Origin: Dolichospermum planctonicum
Lineage (GTDB): Bacteria; Cyanobacteriota; Cyanobacteriia; Cyanobacteriales; Nostocaceae
Direction: 5' to 3'
Assembly: GCF_005402965.1 (NCBI RefSeq)
Contig: NZ_BJCF01000016.1
Coordinates: 1 to 64,000 of the forward strand
Length of the DNA stretch: 64,000 nucleotides
Position 1 is the first letter of the stretch; the number at the start of each line of letters is the position of its first letter. Shown piece by piece: positions 8,538 to 17,605 of the stretch. The notes below the pieces were generated by a model, which did no database searches, was not told where the DNA came from, and saw only the letters and a program-made list of their open reading frames with translations. The translations under genes and the position numbers were made by a program.

Positions 8538-9215
8538 TTACTCTAGTTCATCAGGATTCACACCTAAAGCCTTTAATTTTTCAGCTAAAAGTTGCGTTTT
8601 TCTCCTTTCTGCGGCTAATGCTGTTTCTGCTTGTTCTAGAAGTTGGCAAATTTCCAGATATGAAGAAAATCTATTACCATCGGGACGATAAATTTGTAAT
8701 TCTTCCCCTGATAAATCAAACTTAATTCCTAACCTGGGACTAACCCAATTTTCTATTTCTGAAATGACATCTAAACCATCTTCCGTTTTTAACCATCCTT
8801 TCAACTGATTGTTTTGAGGATTGTAAATATAATATTCTTCTACTCCATGTCTTTCATAAAATATCAATTTCCTCTCCATTTCGGTTTGGGAATTACTAGG
8901 AGAAAGAATTTCAAAAACCACCTGGGGGGCAATATGATTTTCTTGCCATTGTAAATAAGAACCGCGTTTACCTTTTGGTCGTCCAAATACAACCATAACA
9001 TCTGGTGCATTGACTATATAATTTTTCCCTTCTATGGGATACCAAAATAAATCACCAGCCACAAAAACATCAGGGTTATCTGCAAATAACCAATCTAAAT
9101 TTTGTTGAATAACTAATATCCAACGAAACTGTTCTGTATTATTAGCTATTGGTTGTCCATCACTGTCTGGGTAGATGACCTCTGATGTACTTAGCGTTAG
9201 AGGTTGAGTAACCAT
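8538..9215 (-). CDS. Uma2-family (DUF820) PD-(D/E)XK nuclease-like protein
   Basis: A 225-aa protein with the Uma2 core: NAPDVMVVFGRP, APQVVFEILSPSNSQTE, MERKLIFYERHGVEEYYI and the Asp/Glu/Lys pattern of the PD-(D/E)XK fold. A C-terminal coiled segment, LLEQAETALAAERRKTQLLAEK, is common in longer cyanobacterial members. The family is strongly expanded in cyanobacteria; its cellular role is not settled. ATG at 9215. A second, shorter Uma2 gene lies at 41033. Confidence 0.85.
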   Translation of the reverse strand: MVTQPLTLSTSEVIYPDSDGQPIANNTEQFRWILVIQQNLDWLFADNPDVFVAGDLFWYPIEGKNYIVNAPDVMVVFGRPKGKRGSYLQWQENHIAPQVVFEILSPSNSQTEMERKLIFYERHGVEEYYIYNPQNNQLKGWLKTEDGLDVISEIENWVSPRLGIKFDLSGEELQIYRPDGNRFSSYLEICQLLEQAETALAAERRKTQLLAEKLKALGVNPDELE

Positions 9216-9284
9216 AACTTTAAATTAGTTAGTTGTTTACTTTACCAATATCTTAGCACTAAAGAATAGATACATTATTTCTTA

Positions 9285-9302
9285 ATATCGGAAACTGCTG
9301 TA
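9285..9302 (+). repeat. 18-bp dispersed repeat, copy 1
   Basis: ATATCGGAAACTGCTGTA. Identical copies occur at 34169-34186 (same strand) and 49797-49814 (opposite strand), always between genes. Confidence 0.9.
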
Positions 9303-9317
9303 TTTATTGAGAAACTT

Positions 9318-9593
9318 CTAAAAATCCTCATCATCAACAAAAAACTCGGCATCTTCATCTATTCCAGATTGGGACTCTCCCAACTCCCAAAGAGGCTGTA
9401 AAACGGCTGTAGCTAACAAACCGACGGCCACAGCAAAAGCTAACATTAACCCAAAGGGAATTTGTATTGATTGAAAAACCAAAAACTTTAAAGATACAGG
9501 AGTAGCATTTTGGACAGAAATGAGAGCGATCGCTACTACCCAAACAGCTATAATTAGTAATATTAAAAAATTGGCCAATATTTTGAATATCAT
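9318..9593 (-). CDS. Small LapA-domain (DUF1049) membrane protein
   Basis: A 91-aa protein with two predicted transmembrane helices (about residues 4-28 and 45-68), linked by a loop with the LapA-type pattern SVQNATPVSLKFLVF. The cytoplasmic tail is very acidic (ESQSGIDEDAEFFVDDEDF). LapA proteins have been linked to lipopolysaccharide assembly in proteobacteria, but the cyanobacterial members are uncharacterised. The gene at 27983 encodes a longer protein with the same two-helix plan and acidic tail. Confidence 0.7.
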   Translation of the reverse strand: MIFKILANFLILLIIAVWVVAIALISVQNATPVSLKFLVFQSIQIPFGLMLAFAVAVGLLATAVLQPLWELGESQSGIDEDAEFFVDDEDF

Positions 9594-9620
9594 AACTTAA
9601 ATCTTTAAATAAATATCATC

Positions 9621-9644
9621 CCCCTCCTCGTTTGCGGGGAGGGG
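9621..9644. repeat. GC-rich hairpin element
   Basis: CCCCTCCTCG-TTTG-CGGGGAGGGG forms a 10-bp stem with one wobble pair and a 4-base loop. It lies between the phosphohexomutase stop and the LapA-like start. Such pieces are widely dispersed in cyanobacterial genomes. It may also act as a weak terminator, but no T-run follows directly. Confidence 0.6.
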
Positions 9645-9658
9645 TTAGGGGTGGGGTT

Positions 9659-11086
9659 CTATGCTAACTTAGCGATTTCACCTTCCATGAATTTAGCAAT
9701 CTGACTAAGTTTTTCTGGTGAGTTAGTTTCCATGTACACCCTCACCAAAGGTTCTGTACCAGAAGGACGCAGTAACACCCAGCTACCCTCTTCTAAATAG
9801 AGTTTAATACCATCTTTCCTTCCCACCTCTTTCACCTTAATTCCTGCCACTTCTGAGGGGGGATTTTGAGTATAACTATCAATCACAGCGATTTTATGAG
9901 CTTCTGTGAGGTGTAAATCCAAGCGATTGTTATACAAAGGACCATCCGCTTCGGCTATAGCTTCCTGTACCAACTGACTTAAAGGCTTACCTTCATAAGC
10001 GATCGCTTCAGCCACTAGCATATCTGCTAAAACCCCATCTTTTTCAGGAATATGGCCAATGATACTTAAACCACCGGATTCTTCCCCACCAATCAAAACG
10101 GCGGTTTCCCGCATTTTCTCACCAATGTATTTAAAACCCACCGCAGTTTCATAAATTTCCAGCCCATACTTAGCTGCAAAATTATCTAATAAGTGCGTAG
10201 TTGCCACAGTCCGAACGATCGCACCGCTTTTACCCTTGTTTTTAATCAAATGTCGTGCTAGGAGTAACAAAACTGTGTTGGGAGTGAGGACATTACCTTG
10301 TTCATCAACAATACCAAAGCGATCGCTATCACCATCGGTAGCCAAACCCAAATCCGCATGATCAGCCTTGACAGCGGCCACCAACTCAACTAACTGTTCC
10401 CCTTTGGGTTCAGGCATACCACCCCCAAAAAGCACATCTCGCCAGGTGTGGAAACTTTCTAATTGACAACCACACTGTTGCAGGACTTCATCTAAATAAC
10501 CACGAGAGGTAGAATAAAGGGCATCATATTTGACCTTTAAATTTGCACTTTTAATTTTTTCCACATCCAACAAGGTGTAGATAAAATGCAAATAATCGGG
10601 TTTGGGATCAAAAGTAGAAATTGTACCAGATGGGTTACTTCCAGGTAATTCATCGGATGCCGTTTCTATATTGGCGACAATAGTATCAGTAATTTCTGGA
10701 GTTGCCGGACCTGCATAATCGGGTATATATTTAATCCCACAATAAGGTGCAGGATTATGACTAGCAGTAAACATCAAAGCCCCTGCGGAATTGAGGAGAC
10801 GGGCATTGTAGGCAATTACTGGGGTGGGACAATCCCGGTCAGTAATTTGTACATTCCAACCCAAATCTGCTAAAACTGCGGCAGATGTTTGGGCGAACTC
10901 GTCGGCTAAAAACCTGGTATCGTAGGCGATTAAAACAGGTCTGTCCTTAGTATAGGCAGTTTCCAGATAACTAGCGATCGCCCTGGTTACTTTCCGCACA
11001 TTTGGAAAAGTAAAATCATCAGCAATAATTCCGCGCCATCCATCAGTACCAAATTTTATCTTACCGGAATTACTAGGGTTGCTCAT
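9659..11086 (-). CDS. Phosphoglucomutase/phosphomannomutase family protein
   Basis: A 475-aa enzyme of the alpha-D-phosphohexomutase superfamily. Phosphoserine loop TASHNPAPYCGIKY near residues 106-119, metal loop DGDSDRFG near 253, sugar-binding GGEESGG near 340, phosphate-binding RPSGTEPLVRVY near the C-terminus. It interconverts hexose-6-phosphate and hexose-1-phosphate and so feeds glycogen and envelope sugar synthesis. The length fits the shorter cyanobacterial PGM2-like group rather than the ~550-aa Pgm. Substrate preference (glucose or mannose) is not decided by the motifs. Confidence 0.92.
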   Translation of the reverse strand: MSNPSNSGKIKFGTDGWRGIIADDFTFPNVRKVTRAIASYLETAYTKDRPVLIAYDTRFLADEFAQTSAAVLADLGWNVQITDRDCPTPVIAYNARLLNSAGALMFTASHNPAPYCGIKYIPDYAGPATPEITDTIVANIETASDELPGSNPSGTISTFDPKPDYLHFIYTLLDVEKIKSANLKVKYDALYSTSRGYLDEVLQQCGCQLESFHTWRDVLFGGGMPEPKGEQLVELVAAVKADHADLGLATDGDSDRFGIVDEQGNVLTPNTVLLLLARHLIKNKGKSGAIVRTVATTHLLDNFAAKYGLEIYETAVGFKYIGEKMRETAVLIGGEESGGLSIIGHIPEKDGVLADMLVAEAIAYEGKPLSQLVQEAIAEADGPLYNNRLDLHLTEAHKIAVIDSYTQNPPSEVAGIKVKEVGRKDGIKLYLEEGSWVLLRPSGTEPLVRVYMETNSPEKLSQIAKFMEGEIAKLA

Positions 11087-11278
11087 ATTACCACTCTCTC
11101 CCGTGCATCATTATTACTATTTACTATCAGGAAATATGCCGCAAAGCTGTAGAACAGCCACTAAGCTGCAATTATCCCCAACGTAATTTCTCTCACTTAA
11201 CAGTCCTAATGTCAACCGTTACGCAGCTAAATTGTACAATTCTAATATGGCCAAATCTTTATGGCCAAATCTTGTGGT

Positions 11279-11295
11279 GTGGGCATCCTGCCCGC
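11279..11295. repeat. Dispersed 17-bp palindrome, variant copy
   Basis: GTGGGCATCCTGCCCGC, one base different from the copy at 827 and from the core of the tandem array at 1-176. Confidence 0.85.
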
Positions 11296-11400
11296 TATAA
11301 TTGTACAAATTAAATGCAGTACAGCTTACCTCCTATATTTTCCTGGATTTCCATTCCCACGCAGAGCATAAGCATAATGGCTTAGAACCTCCCGGTGGAC

Positions 11401-11425
11401 TCCCAGTCTGGAGACTGGGAACGAG
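11401..11425. repeat. Dispersed CCCAG-type palindrome
   Basis: TCCCAGTCTGGAGACTGGGA followed by ACGAG. A related element, with the flanking pattern CATTCCCAGG/CCTGG, is at 37801-37830. The type is common in cyanobacterial intergenic DNA. Confidence 0.75.
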
Positions 11426-11454
11426 AAAAAGACCGGAAGAAAGGAAAAATAACC

Positions 11455-13149
11455 TTAAAAAGGCGGTAATTCTTTCAGGATTGTAAACCGAATATGGTTA
11501 ATAGCTAAATCACCTAGTGAAATATCTTCTTTAGTCAAGCGAACTCCATTCTGGCTTAAAGTTTCAAAGGATATACCTTTGCCAATTTCGATATGATACC
11601 AGCATAAACCCATGAAAAAGCGTGTAGGATATGGTCCACCTTCTTCGAGATCATCAGGATTAGATTCCATGGGCAACCAACCCATACCGGGAATATAAAA
11701 TTCTAACCAAACATGATTAAAATCGGGTTGGAGGGGAACTCCCTGATGTTCAGCATAAACTGGACATTTATATCTACCAACGGTGCGACAAGGAATACCA
11801 TTCAAGCGACAAAGTGCCAGTAATACACCCACATATTCTCCACAGGAACCAACACCACGCTCTAAAACCACATCTGGCGAATCAATATGGGGTTTAATAC
11901 CATAGGATAATTGATCATAGACGTAGTTGCGGATACTGTACATTTTCCGTAACAAGTTAGTTTCTGAACCGATAGCTGTCTTGGCCGCACGGATCACAAT
12001 ATCCGTATCCATTGCTAAATCATCATCATCTACCAGATAGCGAGTTTTTAATTCTGGTGGCAGTTCTGGTAACTTTTCCACGTCTCTGGGAGTAATGCGA
12101 TATTTAATACTCCACACTTCCACAAGTGCTTTCCAGCCAAATATGTGGCGTTCTCCGGGGGTGAGGGTGTCAAATTTAAAAACCGCTACCCTTTGTCCGT
12201 CAATGATTTCTTCTGTGAAGGGTAAGCCAATCGCTTCAACTTGCTTAACTTTTTGCCGTTCCGTTTCTGAGGGTAGGGCAATACGCCATTCTATATCGCT
12301 TAAATAAACCTCATCAAGGGGGGAAATTTCCTCAAGATAAGACATTTCTATGAGATAACCATTAGAAAGGGCGTAGCGTTTATCCTCCTGGTAATGATAT
12401 TGTAGAGCATGAATGAATGTGCGATCGCGGTATGTTAACTCATAACAGGGATCAGCATTAGGGTTATCGCGGATGTAAGGTTCTTCACTGGAGTATGCCA
12501 CATAAAGACGATCTTTACCTGCGTCCTCCTGTCCATAAACAGCGATACCCGTTGGGGAATCAAAAGGAGTAATAACACTGAAACGGACTTCCCCGGTTGC
12601 CCTATCCATAGAGTAAACAGTTTGTTCCGTGCGATCGCATATCCACAGAGTTTCTTTTGTCACTGCTAAATTTTCTATGCCGACACCAGGGGCGTAAAAT
12701 CTAGTGATTTCCCTGCGGGTATCACGGTCAAAAATTAAAATATAGCCAAGTCTTTGACAACTGACATAAACGGTAGATTCCCAAACAGCAACCCCGTCAG
12801 CAGGGTATGGTAAAGTCACAAAATGTTCTAAACCTAAAGAGGCGAATTTGCAAGAGTAGACACTATTACCACGAGTTACCCAGAGATAACCTTGCGACAT
12901 AGCTAACCCGGTAACTTCCTTAAATTCACGGACTTGGTGGGGATTGATAATTTTGCTGTTATCGCTGAGGGGGTCAATTTCTAATAAATGACCTTTAATT
13001 GTATCAATAGCAATGAGTCTATTTTCGGTAAAAGCGATACCGTACAGGGTAGCAGCAGTAATTGGCCTAATAATTCTTTGCTGTTCAAAATTTTGGTTCA
13101 CTGTCAAACTGGGTAGTGGGAAACTCGTGTTATTGAGCATAGTAGTCAT
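11455..13149 (-). CDS. Transglutaminase-like cysteine protease-fold protein with N-terminal beta-propeller
   Basis: A 564-aa protein. The first ~230 residues look like a propeller (repeated LYGIAFTENRLIAID, VTGLAMSQGYLWVTRG, IENLAVTKETLWICDR type blades). The C-terminal ~200 residues hold a transglutaminase core: GVGSCGEYVGVLLALCRLNG with the catalytic Cys, NHVWLEFYIPGMGWLPMESN with the catalytic His and an acidic third residue. No signal peptide is apparent. Bacterial transglutaminase-fold proteins are mostly proteases or amidases, and this one's substrate is unknown. The start is ATG 13149; a second ATG lies 9 bases downstream. Confidence 0.8.
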   Translation of the reverse strand: MTTMLNNTSFPLPSLTVNQNFEQQRIIRPITAATLYGIAFTENRLIAIDTIKGHLLEIDPLSDNSKIINPHQVREFKEVTGLAMSQGYLWVTRGNSVYSCKFASLGLEHFVTLPYPADGVAVWESTVYVSCQRLGYILIFDRDTRREITRFYAPGVGIENLAVTKETLWICDRTEQTVYSMDRATGEVRFSVITPFDSPTGIAVYGQEDAGKDRLYVAYSSEEPYIRDNPNADPCYELTYRDRTFIHALQYHYQEDKRYALSNGYLIEMSYLEEISPLDEVYLSDIEWRIALPSETERQKVKQVEAIGLPFTEEIIDGQRVAVFKFDTLTPGERHIFGWKALVEVWSIKYRITPRDVEKLPELPPELKTRYLVDDDDLAMDTDIVIRAAKTAIGSETNLLRKMYSIRNYVYDQLSYGIKPHIDSPDVVLERGVGSCGEYVGVLLALCRLNGIPCRTVGRYKCPVYAEHQGVPLQPDFNHVWLEFYIPGMGWLPMESNPDDLEEGGPYPTRFFMGLCWYHIEIGKGISFETLSQNGVRLTKEDISLGDLAINHIRFTILKELPPF

Positions 13150-13188
13150 AAATTATTACTTTTTAACGTCAGTTGTTATTTAGGGAAT

Positions 13189-13313
13189 AGGACTTACGCA
13201 AAATATCTCCCAAAGCCTCTCTTATTTGTGATCTTCGCTCCTCTTGGGGAGGCTTTGCTGCAGCTTTCGCTTGCTTCGATGGTTCATTATTCCCTGACCT
13301 GTGCGTAAGTCCT
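13189..13313. mobile_element. MITE-like element with 12-bp terminal inverted repeats
   Basis: Bounded by AGGACTTACGCA (13189-13200) and its exact reverse complement TGCGTAAGTCCT (13302-13313), about 125 bp in total, with no transposase inside. The length and perfect ends fit a non-autonomous element. I could not identify a clear target-site duplication. Confidence 0.55.
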
Positions 13314-13351
13314 GGAGAACAGGGAATAGGGAACAAGGAAGAATCTTTCCT

Positions 13352-13451
13352 AATTACCCAATTACCCAATTACCCAATTACCCAATTACCCAATTACCCA
13401 ATTACCCAATTACCCAATTACCCAATTACCCAATTACCCAATTACCCAATT
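13352..13451. repeat. 8-bp tandem repeat (AATTACCC)n, about 12 copies
   Basis: One hundred bases of nearly perfect octamer repeats. This matches the short tandemly repeated sequences typical of heterocystous cyanobacteria. It lies between two decayed mobile pieces. Confidence 0.95.
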
Positions 13452-13469
13452 CCACATTTTCTGACCGAA

Positions 13470-13655
13470 AAAAAATCGGATACAAGCCCCGTCCTTCTAG
13501 GACAGCTTTATAGTAAACTAGATATAGTCGCCACAGGGCATTGGGAGACTATAAACGGACACTCCAGACTAGATCAGACTACTCTTAGGTAGCACCAGTC
13601 AGTGAAGTGTCAAGGAATCCTCGCTCATGAAAGGAAGAGAAGGTATGTCAATAAC
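13470..13655 (+). other. Structured non-coding stretch, possibly an IS200/IS605-type end or omega-RNA remnant
   Basis: The stretch has several local hairpins: GTCCTTCTAGGAC near 13491, GGAG/CTCC around 13545-13567 and CTACTCTTAGGTAG near 13580. It ends in CAAGGAATCCTCGCTCATG before a tandem duplication of TGTCAATAACCCCACTC. No transposase gene is present. The pattern is reminiscent of the 3' ends of TnpB-carrying elements in Nostocales, but this is from memory of such ends and not from an alignment. It could instead be the leader of the following ATPase gene. Confidence 0.3.
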
Positions 13656-13766
13656 CCCACTCTGTCAATAACCCCACTCACTAATAACTAATAACCACAA
13701 ATTCCCCATTTTCGGACATTGCTAAATTATGATCGAATCTTGTAACCATTTCCTGTAACTTACACA

Positions 13767-16637
13767 ATGTCTGCTCATTCTTTACCTGAAGCTACCAACA
13801 TCTGGCATGGTTTGGCAGTTGATAAAGCCCTAGAAATGCTAGATAGTGACGCAAACAACGGCTTAACGTCCCAAGAAGTTGAACAGCGTCGTCAAAAATA
13901 TGGAACGAATGAACTAGAAGAACATGGAGGTCGTAGCCCTTGGCAAATTCTCCTAGATCAGTTTACCAATATCATGTTATTGATGTTGATTGCAGTTGCC
14001 TTCATTTCTGGTTTTTTGGATTTGATGGCTTTGTCTAGGGGGGACTTAAAACCCGGTGAAGTGCCATTTAAGGATACAATTGCCATTATGGCCATCGTTA
14101 TTCTTAACGGTATTTTGGGCTATGTCCAAGAAAGCCGGGCCGAAAAAGCTTTAGCAGCTTTGAAAAAACTATCTTCTCCTTCGGTGCGAATCCTGCGTGA
14201 CGGTAAACTGGGGGATATAGCAGCCAAGGATCTAGTCCCAGGGGATGTGATGCTGCTGGAAGCTGGAGTGCAAATAGCCGCTGATGGTCGCTTAATAGAA
14301 CAATCTAATTTACAAGTGCGTGAATCTGCTTTAACGGGTGAAGCTGAGGCTGTTAATAAGCAAGCTATAATCACATTACCAGAAGATGCACCTTTAGGCG
14401 ATCGCCTCAATTCAGTTTTTCAAGGCACGGAAGTTGTCCAAGGTCGGGCTAAGGTGTTGGTAACTAACACGGGAATGGCCACGGAATTAGGTAAAATTGC
14501 TATCATGTTACAATCTGTGGACGGTGAACCTACACCCCTACAGCAACGCATGACCCAACTGGGTAATGTCCTGGTCAGCGGTTCTTTAATTCTTGTAGCC
14601 ATAGTCGTTGGTGGTGGACTTATTCATGATCTAACTAAAGGAATAGGCTGGAAAAATTTACAAGAATTAGTAGAAGTTTCTTTAAGTATGGCTGTGGCGG
14701 TAGTTCCCGAAGGTTTACCGGCTGTAATTACCGTTACCCTGGCTTTGGGAACTCAGCGCATGGTCAAACATAATGCTTTAATTCGCAAACTCCCAGCAGT
14801 AGAAACACTCGGTTCTGTAACTACTATTTGTTCTGACAAAACCGGAACTCTGACTCAAAATAAAATGGTAGTCCAGTCAGTTTATACCAATAATTCCACC
14901 TTTCGTGTCTCTGGGGATGGTTATACTCCTATTGGAGATTTTCACTTACATGGTAAAAAAGCCAGTTTAGATGAATTTCCAGAAATTTCCGCCCTGCTTG
15001 TTCCCTGTGCTGTTTGTAATGATGCTGTTTTGCAACAACAACAAGGACAATGGGTAATTTTAGGCGACCCCACGGAAGGGGCTTTAGTTACTTTGGCGGG
15101 GAAAGCAGGAATTGAGCAAGACCAATGGTATAGTAAATTACCTCGTGTAGCAGAATTTCCCTTTTCCTCTGAACGGAAGCGCATGAGTGTGATTTGTCAA
15201 ATAGAAGCTGTGGCTACTGGCGAATCTTCTTTAATAGCTATTGACCCTGCTATTACTGGTTTTGTCGAATCGGAAAAATATCTCATGTTCACCAAGGGTT
15301 CACCAGAATTAACTCTGGAAAGGTGTACAAAAATCCATTTAGGTGATAAGGCTGTTTTTATCAACGCCGAACAACGCAGCCAAATTCTAGTAGCTAATGA
15401 CCAAATGGCCAGTCAAGGTTTGCGGGTCTTAGGTTTTGCTTATAAACCCTTGAGGGAAGTTCCTGCCGATGGTTCAGAGGACATTTCTGAGGTAGATTTA
15501 GTTTGGTTGGGACTGGTGGGAATGTTAGACGCGCCCCGGCCAGAAGTGCGGGCTGCGGTCCAAGAATGTCGCCACGCTGGTATTCGTCCGGTAATGATTA
15601 CTGGCGACCATCAATTAACCGCCCAGGCGATCGCTATTGATTTAGGAATCGCCCAAAAAGGTGATAGAGTTCTTACTGGTAAGGAATTGCAACTACTAAG
15701 TGACCAGGAATTAGAAGCACAGGTAGACCTAGTGAGTATTTACGCCAGGGTCTCCCCAGAACACAAATTAAGAATTGTGCAAGCATTGCAGCGACGCGGG
15801 CGATTTGTGGCTATGACAGGCGATGGCGTGAATGATGCTCCCGCCCTCAAACAAGCTGATATAGGCATTGCCATGGGCATCACAGGTACAGATGTGAGCA
15901 AGGAAGCCAGCGACATGATCCTGCTAGATGACAATTTTGCCACCATAGTCGCTGCCACTAAGGAAGGTAGAGTTGTTTATACTAATATTCGCAGGTTTAT
16001 CAAGTATATTCTTGGTAGTAATATTGGAGAAGTTCTCACCATTGCGGCCGCACCCTTGTTAAATTTGGGCGGTGTTCCTTTGAGTCCTTTGCAAATTCTC
16101 TGGATGAATTTGGTTACAGACGGTTTACCAGCTTTAGCACTGGCTGTAGAACCTCCTGAACCTGATGTGATGCAGCGTCCCCCCTTTAGTCCCCGTGAAA
16201 GTATTTTTGCGAGAGGTTTGGGTGCTTATATGATTCGCATTGGGATTGTTTTCGCCATTATTACCATTATTCTCATGCAGTGGGCTTATCAACATTCTCA
16301 CGCACCTGGATATCAAGGACATGAAGATACTTGGAAAACAATGGTATTTACTTCATTATGTCTAGCACAAATGGGTCATGCGATCGCCATTCGTTCTAAT
16401 AATAGACTTACCATTGAAATGAATCCTTTCTCTAATATCTTTGTATTGGGGTCAGTCATTGTGACGACAATTTTGCAATTGATGTTAATTTATGTTCCCC
16501 CCCTGCGAAGTTTCTTTGGTACTCATGCACTCAGTTTACAAGAACTAGGAATTTGTATTGCATTTAGTGCTTTAATGTTTGTCTGGATTGAAGGTGAGAA
16601 ATTATTTTTCCGCTTTAGGGGACAAAAAAATGTTTAA
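13767..16637 (+). CDS. P2A-type Ca2+-transporting ATPase (PacL/SERCA-like)
   Basis: A 956-aa integral membrane pump. N-terminal cation ATPase domain, [10 protein letters not shown] actuator motif, M4 VPEGLP, phosphorylation site [20 protein letters not shown] and [17 protein letters not shown] hinge, then six C-terminal helices. The residues that bind Ca2+ in SERCA site II are visible: PEGLP Glu in M4, GSNIGE Asn and Glu in M5, and NLVTDGLP Asn and Asp in M6. This favours calcium over other cations. It probably exports Ca2+ from the cytoplasm. The start is ATG 13767. A large gap of repeats and mobile remnants precedes it, so it is likely transcribed alone. Confidence 0.92.
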   Translation: MSAHSLPEATNIWHGLAVDKALEMLDSDANNGLTSQEVEQRRQKYGTNELEEHGGRSPWQILLDQFTNIMLLMLIAVAFISGFLDLMALSRGDLKPGEVPFKDTIAIMAIVILNGILGYVQESRAEKALAALKKLSSPSVRILRDGKLGDIAAKDLVPGDVMLLEAGVQIAADGRLIEQSNLQVRESALTGEAEAVNKQAIITLPEDAPLGDRLNSVFQGTEVVQGRAKVLVTNTGMATELGKIAIMLQSVDGEPTPLQQRMTQLGNVLVSGSLILVAIVVGGGLIHDLTKGIGWKNLQELVEVSLSMAVAVVPEGLPAVITVTLALGTQRMVKHNALIRKLPAVETLGSVTTICSDKTGTLTQNKMVVQSVYTNNSTFRVSGDGYTPIGDFHLHGKKASLDEFPEISALLVPCAVCNDAVLQQQQGQWVILGDPTEGALVTLAGKAGIEQDQWYSKLPRVAEFPFSSERKRMSVICQIEAVATGESSLIAIDPAITGFVESEKYLMFTKGSPELTLERCTKIHLGDKAVFINAEQRSQILVANDQMASQGLRVLGFAYKPLREVPADGSEDISEVDLVWLGLVGMLDAPRPEVRAAVQECRHAGIRPVMITGDHQLTAQAIAIDLGIAQKGDRVLTGKELQLLSDQELEAQVDLVSIYARVSPEHKLRIVQALQRRGRFVAMTGDGVNDAPALKQADIGIAMGITGTDVSKEASDMILLDDNFATIVAATKEGRVVYTNIRRFIKYILGSNIGEVLTIAAAPLLNLGGVPLSPLQILWMNLVTDGLPALALAVEPPEPDVMQRPPFSPRESIFARGLGAYMIRIGIVFAIITIILMQWAYQHSHAPGYQGHEDTWKTMVFTSLCLAQMGHAIAIRSNNRLTIEMNPFSNIFVLGSVIVTTILQLMLIYVPPLRSFFGTHALSLQELGICIAFSALMFVWIEGEKLFFRFRGQKNV

Positions 16638-16719
16638 TGGGTAAATTCTCAGAATCAGGACTTGCAAATTAACAGGATTTCAGAGGGAACAGGGAACGGG
16701 CAACAGGGAACAGAAAAAA

Positions 16720-16745
16720 CTCATGTTTAAGTTTAAAAACATGAG
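16720..16745. terminator. Hairpin downstream of the Ca2+ ATPase
   Basis: CTCATGTTT and AAACATGAG form a 9-bp stem with an 8-base loop, 82 bases after the ATPase stop. A run of T occurs about 15 bases later rather than directly, so termination is only possible, not certain. Confidence 0.35.
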
Positions 16746-16850
16746 ATTGAAATAATGACACTGTTTTTTTTCGTGCTACGCATCTTTTAAAAACATCTTT
16801 TTCTTGACTGAGCTTTAAACTCAGTAACTTTTGTTTCTTATCTGTTCCCT

Positions 16851-16942
16851 ATTCCCTGTTACCTGTTACCTGTTACCTGTTATCTGTTATCTGTTACCTG
16901 TTACCTGTTACCTGTTACCTGTTACCTGTTACCTGTTACCTG
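16851..16942. repeat. 7-bp tandem repeat (TGTTACC)n
   Basis: About 12 heptamers, TGTTACC with a few TGTTATC and TTCCCTA variants. Short tandemly repeated array 50 bases before the next gene. Confidence 0.95.
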
Positions 16943-16990
16943 CTTTCACAGACAACTTATTCAGCAAACCCTAATTAGGAAATAGATATC

Positions 16991-17425
16991 ATGGGTGAAT
17001 CGAAACGTAGAAAACAACAAGATCCCAATTACGGGAAAGTTAAAAATCCTGTCAAAAATCTGATGAAAGTTTTTTGCCCGTTTTTTGAAGATTACGATAA
17101 TTTACCTGATCTCAATTCTGATAATATATCATTGATGATCGCCAAAGCAGGATACAACAAAACGGGCTTGAGAGGAATAATTTTAAAAGGATTTCTAGCA
17201 GAACATTTAGTCAAAGATTATCCAGAGGAATCTGAACTAATACAAGCGTTCAAACAACATGGAAATATTTATGTAACTTCAACATTAGCCTCAGCTTATT
17301 TAGAAAATGCTATCAACAAAGAGGATAATCTGAGCAAATTTGCAACCTATAACCCGGAAAATGAATTTATACGCATTGACAGCGATTCTCAAAAGTACCA
17401 ATTAGATTTGGTGACAGTACCTTAA
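16991..17425 (+). CDS. Hypothetical protein, cyanobacterial type
   Basis: A 144-aa soluble protein of unknown function. The basic N-terminus MGESKRRKQQDPNYGK is seen at the start of several cyanobacterial hypothetical proteins. The middle (NKTGLRGIILKGFLAEHLV) and the C-terminal segment look helical and mixed. No membrane segment, metal motif or known catalytic signature was found. ATG 16991 has a weak AGGA 10 bases upstream. It is flanked on both sides by tandem repeats and is probably monocistronic. Confidence 0.65.
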   Translation: MGESKRRKQQDPNYGKVKNPVKNLMKVFCPFFEDYDNLPDLNSDNISLMIAKAGYNKTGLRGIILKGFLAEHLVKDYPEESELIQAFKQHGNIYVTSTLASAYLENAINKEDNLSKFATYNPENEFIRIDSDSQKYQLDLVTVP

Positions 17426-17456
17426 GCAGGTTGGCGTTAAAAATTGTCGTTATAAC

Positions 17457-17517
17457 AAGGGAACAGGGAACAGGGAATAGGGAATAGGGAATAGGGAATA
17501 GGGAATAGGGAACAGGA
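17457..17517. repeat. 7-bp tandem repeat (AGGGAAT/C)n
   Basis: About eight heptamers alternating AGGGAAC and AGGGAAT. The same motif appears in short form at 16687-16712 and 31870-31890. Confidence 0.93.
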
Positions 17518-17546
17518 AGGACAGAATTGATACCTACTGAGTCTTG

Positions 17547-17570
17547 TATGGCTACGCCACGCAAGCTATC
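17547..17570. repeat. REP-like element TATGGCTACGCCACGC...GCTATC, copy 1
   Basis: Partly palindromic element of the family TGGCTACGCCACGCxxxGCTATC. Other copies are at 32297-32324 and 42997-43023. Confidence 0.8.
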
Positions 17571-17605
17571 AAAAATCAAATAGGAGTCCTATATATGTTA
17601 TATAT

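Larger units (their letters stand above)
11087..11454. other. Intergenic region with two dispersed palindromes, no gene
   Basis: It holds the palindrome at 11279-11295, another at 11401-11425 and the direct repeat ATGGCCAAATCTT (about 11247-11272). Short frames here are made of repeat sequence. No convincing gene. Confidence 0.6.

Noticed and set aside
11301-11486. 61-codon open frame on the plus strand
   Set aside because: Made of dispersed palindrome sequence and overlaps the 3' end of the transglutaminase gene on the other strand.
13169-13369. 66-codon minus-strand frame
   Set aside because: Lies within the MITE-like element and has no family similarity.
13352-13451. CRISPR array
   Set aside because: The units are 8 bp, contiguous and without spacers, so this is a short tandem repeat. 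The 50-bp array at 1-176 also lacks variable spacers.
13301-13513. 70-codon frame with repeated PNYPITQL units
   Set aside because: It is the octamer array read in frame plus mobile-element sequence; a product is unlikely.
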